Origin: an uncultured Treponema sp.
GTDB taxonomy: Bacteria; Spirochaetota; Spirochaetia; Treponematales; Treponemataceae
Direction: 5' to 3'
DNA: 5,381 bases
Assembly: GCA_937915735.1 (NCBI GenBank)
Contig: CALGGS010000100.1
Location: forward strand, 1 to 5,381
Shown here: piece by piece, positions 1 to 4,584 of the stretch
Layout of the letters: each line of letters begins with the position of its first letter
Position numbering within the stretch: position 1 is the first letter of the stretch
Position numbers and translations under genes: made by a program
The notes under the pieces: generated by a model
What the model was told of the DNA's origin: nothing
What the model saw: the letters and a program-made list of their open reading frames with translations, nothing else
Databases searched by the model: none

Positions 1-76
1 CTTCACCACTCCTCGAAGCATACAAGAAGAAGGGATTTGAAGTCCTGATTATGGCAGATGAAATCGACGACATCGT
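1..76 (+). repeat. Direct repeat of htpG coding sequence, copy A
   Basis: Bases 1-76 match 4406-4481 in the same orientation with one difference (t at 59, c at 4464). Copy A lies inside the intact htpG frame. Identity stops sharply after gacatcgt (76/4481). The repeat may extend to the left beyond the window, so 76 bp is a minimum length. Confidence 0.95.
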
Positions 77-542
77 AATTCCAAGCCTAATGAAATACAA
101 GGACTTCGACCTCAAGGCCGTAAACCGCGCGGGCAGCGACGACGAGCTGGGCGTTGACAAGGACGAAGCCAAAAAGAAGGAAGAAGCCTTCAAGCCTGTC
201 CAGGAGAAAATCAAGAAGGCTCTGGGCGACCGTGTTAAGGATGTCGTGCTTTCAAAACGACTTTCTGACTCACCGAGCTGTATCGTAGTTGACGAGAACG
301 ACCCGGGAATCCAGATGGAGCGAATGATGCGTGCAATGGGTCAGGCAGGTCCTGGAATCAAGCCGATTCTTGAAATCAACGGCGACCATGCAATCGTCAA
401 GACACTGGAATCTTGCAGCGACGAGAGCTACATCGCAGACGTGAGCGAAGTTTTGTTCGACCAGGCATTGCTTGTGAGCGGAGCCGAGCTCAAGGATCCG
501 ATGGAGTTCGTTAAAGCGATGAACAAACTGCTGAGCAAGTAA
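3..542 (+). CDS. htpG: Molecular chaperone HtpG (Hsp90 family), C-terminal part; 5' end outside the window
   Basis: This is the last 179 codons of bacterial Hsp90, a cytoplasmic ATP-dependent chaperone that works as a homodimer on client proteins. The reading frame is already open at base 3, so the ATG at 51 is internal and not a start. The visible part begins with SPLLEAYKKKGFEVL, the conserved Hsp90 segment just after the middle-domain catalytic loop region. It continues through MADEIDDIV and RLSDSPSCIVVDE to the helical C-terminal dimerisation domain, which carries the amphipathic MERMMRAMGQ stretch, and ends in a Lys-rich tail. The ATP-binding N-terminal domain lies outside the window. 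Codon use (gac, ttc, aag, atc) is clearly richer in G/C than in the genes from 681 to 4804, which fits a resident core gene. A strong terminator follows about 100 bp downstream. The first 76 bases are duplicated at 4406-4481. The family call is confident. Confidence 0.95.
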   Translation, partial: SPLLEAYKKKGFEVLIMADEIDDIVIPSLMKYKDFDLKAVNRAGSDDELGVDKDEAKKKEEAFKPVQEKIKKALGDRVKDVVLSKRLSDSPSCIVVDENDPGIQMERMMRAMGQAGPGIKPILEINGDHAIVKTLESCSDESYIADVSEVLFDQALLVSGAELKDPMEFVKAMNKLLSK

Positions 543-565
543 GGTGTCACACGGATAATCTCGTC

Positions 566-613
566 GGGGAAGTTCTGCTAACGCTACGCGTCTAACGACG
601 CTGTGGGGAAGTT
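566..613. repeat. GC-rich short-repeat element downstream of htpG
   Basis: This non-coding stretch lies between the htpG stop and its terminator. It holds ggggaagtt twice (566-574 and 605-613). Between these copies are two ctaacg words and a small dyad GCGTC-taac-GACGC (588-601). The order aagttct, ctaacgct, cgtcta seen at 570-594 recurs with small gaps at 4804-4830, just after brnA. It could be a dispersed intergenic repeat. One word, GTCTAAC, fits the RYYYAAC half of an integron attC core, but no matching GTTRRRY partner was found, so attC is not claimed. No ORF of interest is seen in 543-642. Confidence 0.4.
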
Positions 614-642
614 GCCTGATGATTCGATGATAAAATTTGTGA

Positions 643-686
643 AAGCCGCTTCTTCCTTTGTTGGGAGAGGCGGCTTGTTTTTATTT
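643..686 (+). terminator. Rho-independent terminator of htpG, overlapping the end of the convergent xre gene
   Basis: Bases 643-656 pair with 663-676 to make a 14-bp stem with two G-T wobbles and a 6-nt loop (tttgtt), followed by gtttttattt. This is a canonical terminator for the plus strand. The regulator gene on the minus strand ends at 681, inside the T-rich tail, so the hairpin sits between two converging genes. On the minus strand it is followed by a poorer T tract and would work less well there. The left arm and loop start (ccgcttcttcctttg, 646-660) recur at 3226-3240. Confidence 0.88.
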
Positions 687-998
687 AATTGATTTGACCT
701 CACATTCACTAAAACTTTCTTTTACAACTTGTACTAGAGAAGAAATTAACTTTTCCTGCAAGTTATCAATATCTACAAGCGAAAAACAGTTTTTATCAAA
801 CAAATCCAACGGATCAACATTCAATGCACCTGCGATTTTTTCCAACATTTGCAGTGACGGGAAGTTTTTACCAACTTCAATTAAAGCAATGTAATTTGGC
901 GCAGTTCCTGCTCTCTCTGCAAGGGCGGCTTGCGAAAGACCTTCTTTCTTTCTGTGTATTTTCATGTTTTGAGACAAACACATTTGCAGATTGTTCAA
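681..998 (-). CDS. Xre/Cro-type helix-turn-helix transcriptional regulator
   Basis: This 105-aa protein has a lambda-repressor-like HTH_3 domain at about residues 12-67. Typical positions are visible: LSQAALAERAG (helices 2-3 start), the recognition region PNYIALIE, and the following PSLQMLEKIAGALNVDPLDLF. The last ~38 residues are a short helical tail that could mediate dimerisation; no ligand or peptidase domain is present. The start is taken as TTG at 998 because AGGTGAG (1004-1010) sits 5 nt upstream; the ATG at 983 is too far from it. The gene is divergent from the three-gene operon starting near 1130, with only about 130 bp between them and overlapping -35 boxes. The likely role is repressor of that operon and of itself, which is inference from layout. 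It is convergent with htpG and shares its terminator region. Its AT-rich codon use differs from htpG. Confidence 0.9.
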   Translation of the reverse strand: MNNLQMCLSQNMKIHRKKEGLSQAALAERAGTAPNYIALIEVGKNFPSLQMLEKIAGALNVDPLDLFDKNCFSLVDIDNLQEKLISSLVQVVKESFSECEVKSIK

Positions 999-1003
999 TT
1001 TAT

Positions 1004-1010
1004 CTCACCT
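1004..1010 (-). promoter_or_regulatory. Ribosome binding site deciding the TTG start of the xre gene
   Basis: On the minus strand AGGTGAG is followed by ATAAA and then TTG (998-996). It is a near-ideal Shine-Dalgarno at 5-nt spacing and selects TTG at 998 over the later ATG at 983. Confidence 0.75.
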
Positions 1011-1034
1011 AATTACAAGATATAGTTTTACTTA

Positions 1035-1062
1035 ATTTTATATATCTCTTAGTTATTGACAA
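1035..1062 (-). promoter_or_regulatory. Predicted sigma-70 promoter of the xre gene
   Basis: Read on the minus strand, TTGTCA (1057-1062, 5/6 match) is followed by a 16-bp spacer and TAAAAT (1035-1040, 5/6 match). Transcription would start near 1028, giving a leader of about 30 nt before the TTG start. The -35 overlaps the -35 of the divergent operon promoter. The region is very AT-rich, so chance matches are possible. Confidence 0.5.
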
Positions 1063-1084
1063 TTAAATATAAAATATGTAAATT
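1056..1084 (+). promoter_or_regulatory. Predicted promoter of the three-gene operon
   Basis: A perfect TTGACA (1056-1061) is followed by a 17-bp spacer and TAAATT (1079-1084, 4/6 match to TATAAT). Transcription would begin near 1091, about 30-40 nt before the first gene. The -35 shares bases 1057-1061 with the divergent xre promoter, so one bound regulator could block both directions. Confidence 0.5.
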
Positions 1085-1129
1085 CAAGAAAATACATAAT
1101 TATAAGTTATGTAATAGATGGAGAAGAAA

Positions 1130-2236
1130 GTGGGAATAGGATTTGACGCATTCAAGGCAAACATTGGCTGGAGCCTTGCTAACAGTGCAATGAATGCCGT
1201 TTCAAATGCAATCGAGAAGAACGCTGCAGAAACTGCGGCAATGGAACAAGCAGAAAAAGAAGCCCGAAAGAAAAATGATTTGCTAAAGGCAATCGTCTTT
1301 TTGGTTGGTTTCAACTGTACTTTAGACAGACAGTGGAAAAAAGCAATCGCTACAGTTCTTTCCGCATTTTATAGCGAAAATATTTCACTTTTTTCTATAG
1401 AGGAACAAATTGATACTGCTTATGACGAAATGAAGTCAAAAAGTCTGAAACGATTTTTTTCCGACATTGACTCAATCGATTCTGATAGAACGCAAACATG
1501 TATAATTTATTCCGTTGTTATGCTTCTATATACGAATTTAGTCAACGAAAACATGGCACTTCCTGTTCATGCATACAATCTTTCTTTAATTAAAAAGTTT
1601 TTTATGTTATCCCGTACAGAACTTGCAAACTGTTATGGATTATTAGGAAGTAATCTTAACCAAGATACCGATGATATTGCAGACCTTTTTGAAGAATTAA
1701 CATCAGAACAATCTATAAAAGAATTTGAAGAGGCAAATCCAACTTTAATATATGAAGAACCAGCAGAACCAGTCACAATTTCAGTCCATTCTGAAAACCC
1801 AAAAGGAGAAATTGAGAAACTTTATAATGAAACAATTCAAAAAGTCTCAGATGACGGTTTTTTAAAAAAATTTGCACTGGCCGATAGCAATCAAAAGAAA
1901 ACATTGGTTGCAGTAAATACATATGCAAAAAATTGCATCGGTGAAGAAATCCTTGTAGTGTATGACGATACACTATTCGGAAATGGGAAAGCCGGATTTC
2001 TTCTGACAAATAAAAAACTTTATATACACAACAGCTTTGAAGATCCTGTTGAAATAGATTTATCGTCTATAGTTTCCATAATTCCCAATCCAAAGGAAGC
2101 AAATTCTTTTATCACAATTAACGATATTAAAGTCAGCACTTCAATGCTTACAGAGTTCGGAACAGAATTAGTTTGCGATTTCCTCGAAAAAGCAATTCCA
2201 CTTGCAAAACAAATTGAATTACCAACAAATCAATAA
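1130..2236 (+). CDS. Hypothetical cytosolic protein with C-terminal PH-like domain; first gene of a three-gene operon
   Basis: This 368-aa soluble protein has no signal peptide or membrane span. Residues ~15-50 are Ala/Glu/Lys-rich and likely a helical or coiled-coil stretch. Residues ~50-100 (LLKAIVFLVGFNCTLDRQWKKA onward) vaguely recall TerB-type helical bundles, but the acidic metal-site pattern is not clear, so this is weak. A low-complexity acidic linker (EEANPTLIYEEPAEP) leads to a C-terminal domain at ~259-351. There, GKAGFLLTNKKLYIHNS followed by IDLSSIVSI has the pattern of bacterial PH-like (bPH) domains. GTG at 1130 is chosen because GGAG (1120-1123) lies 6 nt upstream. ATG at 1118 in the same frame adds four residues but has no Shine-Dalgarno; it remains possible. 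The TM2 gene follows after 14 nt. A role with its membrane-protein neighbours is inferred; no enzyme motif is seen. Confidence 0.85.
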   Translation: MGIGFDAFKANIGWSLANSAMNAVSNAIEKNAAETAAMEQAEKEARKKNDLLKAIVFLVGFNCTLDRQWKKAIATVLSAFYSENISLFSIEEQIDTAYDEMKSKSLKRFFSDIDSIDSDRTQTCIIYSVVMLLYTNLVNENMALPVHAYNLSLIKKFFMLSRTELANCYGLLGSNLNQDTDDIADLFEELTSEQSIKEFEEANPTLIYEEPAEPVTISVHSENPKGEIEKLYNETIQKVSDDGFLKKFALADSNQKKTLVAVNTYAKNCIGEEILVVYDDTLFGNGKAGFLLTNKKLYIHNSFEDPVEIDLSSIVSIIPNPKEANSFITINDIKVSTSMLTEFGTELVCDFLEKAIPLAKQIELPTNQ

Positions 2237-2250
2237 AACTGGAGGAAAAA

Positions 2251-2505
2251 ATGGTTATTTCAAATGAAGAAAAGTCTCTGAAATCTTCGAAGAAGAAATC
2301 GACAGCAATTTTTCTTTGCATTCTAGCATTCGGTGCATTTGGGCTACACAGATTTTATGTCGGCAAAACAAAAAGCGGCGGATTGATGCTTTTGCTGTCT
2401 TTTTTGTCCGCTGGGTTTCTTGGTGTAATTTGGGGATTATGTGATTTATTTACCCTCATTTTCACGAATAATTTCACAGATGCAGACGGGCTTCCCTTGC
2501 GCTAA
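2251..2505 (+). CDS. TM2-domain membrane protein
   Basis: This 84-aa inner-membrane protein has the TM2 fold signature. A basic N-terminus (residues 9-16, Lys/Ser-rich) is followed by a first helix at ~18-33. Then come the family motif GLHRFYVGK (31-39) with a Gly-rich turn (KSGG), a second helix at ~44-70, and the end motif WGLCDLFTLI followed by FTDADG. TM2 proteins sit in the membrane with a short loop between two helices. They often occur next to signalling, stress or envelope genes, and no biochemical activity is established for the bacterial ones. The start is firm: GGAGG lies just upstream of ATG 2251, and the gap from the preceding gene is 14 nt. The next gene begins 10 nt after its stop, so the three genes are almost certainly co-transcribed. 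Confidence 0.92.
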   Translation: MVISNEEKSLKSSKKKSTAIFLCILAFGAFGLHRFYVGKTKSGGLMLLLSFLSAGFLGVIWGLCDLFTLIFTNNFTDADGLPLR

Positions 2506-2515
2506 GGAAATAATT

Positions 2516-3181
2516 ATGCAAATAACAGAAAACGATATTCAAATATCTGCAAAAAATAAACAAAAAAAGAAACGAAGTTGGTTAAAAGTTCTACTTACCA
2601 TTATTGCAATTTGGTTAAGCTTGGCTATAGTGGTTGCTCTTAGTGATAATGATGAAAGTTCTACATTCATTTCAGAATCACTTCCTGTAACAGGTTTTTC
2701 TGAAATTTATTATGGAATGGATAGACACAAAAGCATTGACTCTATAAAAACTTTGGGTTGGGAATATAAGCAATTGGAACAAAAATCTGATGGAGGTGAA
2801 AAGCTTGAAATTGCTTATTTTACTGTGTCCGATGGAAATGATATAATTAATGGCATTAAGACTGATTTTCTAGGTTTGGGCTTTAATCAAGAGAATATAT
2901 TAGTGATGCTTGTTTTGGCATATAGAAGTGATAATTCAGAAAAAACAAGAAATATTTTTGCGAAAATGATTGATAATAATGGATTTAAGCTACTCGCTGG
3001 TCCTATAAGAAGTCCAAGTATGAATCAGTATTGGTCACAAAATTCAGACGGAAACCTTTGTATTGCCAGTGATTCTGGAAAATTCCTAGAATTGAGATAT
3101 GCAAGCAAATATTATTCAGACAAACTTATTAAATCTATTGGCGGAAAAAAAGAATTTAGAAACTACTTGAAACAATTATAA
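2516..3181 (+). CDS. Hypothetical single-pass membrane-anchored protein; third gene of the operon
   Basis: This 221-aa protein is of unknown family. Residues 1-21 are polar and end in a basic cluster (KKKRSW). One hydrophobic helix (~22-42, LKVLLTIIAIWLSLAIVVAL) follows. The rest (~43-221) is a soluble mixed alpha/beta domain rich in Asn, Asp, Lys and Ser. By the positive-inside rule the N-terminus is cytosolic and the large domain faces the periplasm. No lipobox Cys, catalytic motif or known domain is recognised; the only Cys is in GNLCIAS. ATG 2516 is chosen because AAGGA (2504-2508) lies 7 nt upstream and overlaps the TM2 stop. The frame stays open to 2441, but that would lie inside the TM2 gene. 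It is the last gene of the operon; a weak hairpin with a T7 run follows at 3225-3260. Confidence 0.85.
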   Translation: MQITENDIQISAKNKQKKKRSWLKVLLTIIAIWLSLAIVVALSDNDESSTFISESLPVTGFSEIYYGMDRHKSIDSIKTLGWEYKQLEQKSDGGEKLEIAYFTVSDGNDIINGIKTDFLGLGFNQENILVMLVLAYRSDNSEKTRNIFAKMIDNNGFKLLAGPIRSPSMNQYWSQNSDGNLCIASDSGKFLELRYASKYYSDKLIKSIGGKKEFRNYLKQL

Positions 3182-3224
3182 GATTTTAAAATGTAAATCA
3201 AAAAATTATTCTTCTCAAAATTAA

Positions 3225-3260
3225 CCCGCTTCTTCCTTTGTATGGGCAGTGCTTTTTTTA
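3225..3260 (+). terminator. Degraded terminator-like copy after the operon
   Basis: It begins with the same 15 bases (ccgcttcttcctttg, 3226-3240) as the htpG terminator arm and ends in a T7 run (3253-3259). The right arm (gggcagtgc) no longer matches the left arm well: only short interrupted pairings form. The resemblance to 646-686 continues past the identical core with small gaps, so this looks like a decayed copy. It may still act as a weak terminator for the operon ending at 3181. Confidence 0.45.
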
Positions 3261-3289
3261 TGACAATCCTTTAACTGGTATTGTCATAA
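3258..3289. repeat. Perfect 10-bp inverted repeat
   Basis: TTATGACAAT (3258-3267) and ATTGTCATAA (3280-3289) are exact reverse complements with a 12-bp spacer. The spacing of arm centres, about two helical turns, would suit a dimeric regulator. It lies right after the terminator-like T run and inside the start-less frame. In AT-rich DNA one such dyad can arise by chance. Confidence 0.45.
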
Positions 3290-3489
3290 CATGGAATGAA
3301 GAAAACATTACACACAAATATACAGATGCTGTAGTAATTGAAATGCCTGCGGTTTGTGGTGCTCTGCAAACTCAAATCTTTGAACAAGACGCTAATGTTA
3401 AAAGAATTAGAATAACAGGACCTGAAAATGGTGCAAATTGCGTTATAACATTTGACATCCTATAATAATTTTCTTTGGGTTCTCAAATT

Positions 3490-4170
3490 TTAATACCTAT
3501 TCCAATGCCACCTCACATACCGCTTATAAACCTTAAACGATTTCGCATAAATTTTCGGGAATTTGTCGCAACTGCAAGCCAATTCGTAAGAAGCTTTATC
3601 AAGCCATTTTATGCTTTCAAGAAGTTCATCGTGTTGGGTGGGTAAATCTTTCCAGTGAATGATTCTCTCGTGATGTGAAACTCGATTTCGCAAAATGCGA
3701 ATCTTATCAAATCTTGTTTGCAGATATTTTATGTTTCGCTGAGCCGCTGGAACAGTTTTGAAACAAGTTTTTATAATTTTACTTTGAAACGAGGCTTGAG
3801 AATATCGTGGCGTAAGCAATGAAGTCCAAAATCCAAAAGTCAGTTCGGAAACAATTCTGTCGTGAGTAACCATTTTTCCCTTCTTTTGAATTTTATGCTT
3901 TGCATCGCTTATGTTTTTCAGCGAAGTTGAATCAAGTGACAAAATGTCATACCAATTATCACTTCCAGCAACCACGCACAAAACATTGTCTATCGCATTA
4001 CGAAATGTGACTTCAAAAATATTCAAAGATGAATAAAGGCTTTTGCAAACTTCAATATTGTACAAATAGCGGGCAATACAAGTGATGTCGTCCGCCCCAT
4101 CTTGTTTATAAACAGAAAGCCGTGAAGAAGTGAAAGCACATTCAATTTCAGAATAAAAATGATTGTTCAT
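3490..4170 (-). CDS. Abi-family (abortive infection-like) HEPN protein
   Basis: This 226-aa protein resembles the Abi family. Visible family features are YLYNIEVCKSLYSSLNIFEVTFRNAID (~35-62; broken here by position only), the NWYDIL segment, the HDRIVSELTFGFWTSLL stretch, and RNRVSHHERI near residue 160. The last is the R-x4-6-H HEPN motif expected of a metal-independent RNase active site. Related proteins are thought to act as RNase toxins or abortive-infection effectors against phage; activity here is inference. The start is ATG at 4170, with AGGA (4178-4181) 7 nt upstream. A longer in-frame extension to 4311 exists but runs through a structured, GC-richer leader and begins at TTG without support. 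The gene stands alone on the minus strand, convergent with the fragment ending at 3465. The C-terminus is basic and aromatic (KRYVRWHWNRY). No clear terminator follows its stop. Confidence 0.87.
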   Translation of the reverse strand: MNNHFYSEIECAFTSSRLSVYKQDGADDITCIARYLYNIEVCKSLYSSLNIFEVTFRNAIDNVLCVVAGSDNWYDILSLDSTSLKNISDAKHKIQKKGKMVTHDRIVSELTFGFWTSLLTPRYSQASFQSKIIKTCFKTVPAAQRNIKYLQTRFDKIRILRNRVSHHERIIHWKDLPTQHDELLESIKWLDKASYELACSCDKFPKIYAKSFKVYKRYVRWHWNRY

Positions 4171-4177
4171 TAAAAAA

Positions 4178-4181
4178 TCCT
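4178..4181 (-). promoter_or_regulatory. Ribosome binding site deciding the start of the Abi-family gene
   Basis: On the minus strand AGGA is followed by a 7-nt spacer and ATG at 4170. This favours the 226-aa form over the 273-aa in-frame extension. Confidence 0.6.
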
Positions 4182-4227
4182 GTTGATTTTCACGAAAAAG
4201 ACTGTTATATTTAAATCGTGAGCCGCG

Positions 4228-4285
4228 GAAGTCCTTCTCCTGCTTATGCAGTGGGTGTTTTGCACCGATAGGGACCGCGGACTTC
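4228..4285 (-). promoter_or_regulatory. Structured leader upstream of the Abi-family gene (three-way-junction-like)
   Basis: Arms 4228-4234 and 4279-4285 (GAAGTCC/GGACTTC) form a perfect 7-bp closing stem. Inside it are two small hairpins: CTGC/GCAG (4240-4243 with 4248-4251, 4-nt loop) and GGTG/CACC (4254-4257 with 4263-4266, 5-nt loop). Each arm is flanked by ccgcgg. On the minus strand this would be the 5' leader of the Abi gene. Read on the plus strand it is followed by T6 (4286-4291), so it could instead act as a plus-strand terminator. It matches no riboswitch known to me. The block is GC-richer than the gene it precedes and could be a relic of other DNA. Confidence 0.4.
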
Positions 4286-4288
4286 TTT

Positions 4289-4319
4289 TTTATAGCAAGC
4301 CTTTGGTTCAATCTATCAA
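4289..4319 (-). promoter_or_regulatory. Predicted promoter of the Abi-family gene
   Basis: On the minus strand TTGATA (4314-4319) is followed by a 19-bp spacer and TATAAA (4289-4294) preceded by TGC, an extended -10. The spacer is long, but the TGn can compensate. The start would be near 4282, giving a leader of roughly 110 nt that contains the structured element at 4228-4285. Confidence 0.4.
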
Positions 4320-4329
4320 ACTTTTGTGA

Positions 4330-4483
4330 GAAATTCTACATACAAACCGCGAAGAAATCTCAGAAATCGTCCGATTCAAGAGCACGGACGAGAAAAACTT
4401 GCGCGCTTCACCACTCCTCGAAGCATACAAGAAGAAGGGATTTGAAGTCCTGATTATGGCAGACGAAATCGACGACATCGTGA
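4330..4483 (+). pseudogene. htpG: Rearranged htpG fragment (second, partial copy)
   Basis: After a stop at 4327-4329 the frame reads TNREEISEIVRFKSTDE, which is the Hsp90 middle-domain segment (compare NREKI..LLRF.ST in E. coli HtpG). It then goes directly to NLRASPLLEAYKKKGFEVL and MADEIDDIV. In HtpG proteins about 35-40 residues separate RFxST from SPxLE; here there are only 7, so about 30 codons are missing and the frame is kept. Neither the ATPase domain nor the dimerisation domain is present, and no start with a Shine-Dalgarno is seen. Bases 4406-4481 match the intact gene at 1-76 at 75 of 76 positions, which points to a recent copy. The frame passes without a stop into the brnT remnant. 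Confidence 0.85.
4406..4481 (+). repeat. Direct repeat of htpG coding sequence, copy B
   Basis: It matches 1-76 with one mismatch and has the same orientation and frame context. It ends where the htpG sequence joins brnT sequence (after gacatcgt). Together with copy A it brackets about 4.4 kb holding the whole accessory block up to the BrnTA remnant. Confidence 0.95.
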
Positions 4484-4584
4484 TGACCGCATACACAGAA
4501 CGAAAACGAACACGAATAATCTCTGCTCGTTTTGCCACAGAATCAGAAAGGAAATTATATTATGAGTCCAGAAAGAATATCTGA
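4484..4584 (+). pseudogene. brnT: BrnT toxin, C-terminal remnant fused in frame to the htpG fragment
   Basis: The last ~34 codons read TAYTERKRTRIISARFATE then SERKLYYESRKNI. This matches the C-terminal end of BrnT (RelE-like ribonuclease toxin), whose hallmark is a YTER..xRIISAR.AT..ER..Y pattern. BrnT is normally about 90 residues; roughly the first 60% is missing and htpG sequence stands in its place. The frame is continuous across the join, so a 42-aa peptide could be made from the in-frame ATG at 4456, but it could not form the toxin fold. The stop overlaps the brnA start by 23 nt, the usual brnT-brnA arrangement, which supports both identifications. The exact join cannot be fixed to the base: 4481-4490 is uncertain. 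Confidence 0.8.

Larger units (their letters stand above)
3190..3465 (+). pseudogene. Start-less gene fragment (C-terminal remnant), unknown family
   Basis: The frame is open from 3190 to the TAA at 3463-3465. From about 3253 on it reads like a real protein (FFYDNPLTGIVITWNEE to GANCVITFDIL, about 70 residues), with normal Treponema-like codon use and a beta-rich pattern. No credible start exists. The only early candidate is TTG 3238, which lies in the middle of the terminator-like repeat and has no Shine-Dalgarno. The 5' part of the gene therefore seems to have been replaced at the terminator copy. It is not recognised. It faces the Abi gene convergently, 24 nt away. It could also be a chance open frame; the coding appearance makes a remnant more likely. 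Confidence 0.4.

Noticed and set aside
543..575. Possible second BrnT trace after htpG (TRIISS in one frame, compare TRIISAR at 4510)
   Set aside because: Only about six residues match and the rest does not follow BrnT; chance similarity is more likely.
560..615. Integron attC site after htpG
   Set aside because: One RYYYAAC-type word (GTCTAAC, 590-596) is present but no facing GTTRRRY partner or long imperfect stem was found, and no integrase is in the window.
658..1012. Plus-strand open frames opposite the Xre gene
   Set aside because: They are antisense to a gene with a clear HTH domain and Shine-Dalgarno, and their translations have no domain-like pattern.
1084..1314. Minus-strand 76-codon frame across the operon promoter and first gene
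   Set aside because: It is antisense to the first operon gene, with no ribosome binding site; its Phe/Ala-rich composition mirrors the Glu/Lys/Ala codons of the other strand.
4171..4311. N-terminal extension of the Abi-family protein to 273 residues
   Set aside because: It would start at TTG without a Shine-Dalgarno, pass through the predicted promoter and structured leader, and add sequence unlike the family; ATG 4170 has a good AGGA.
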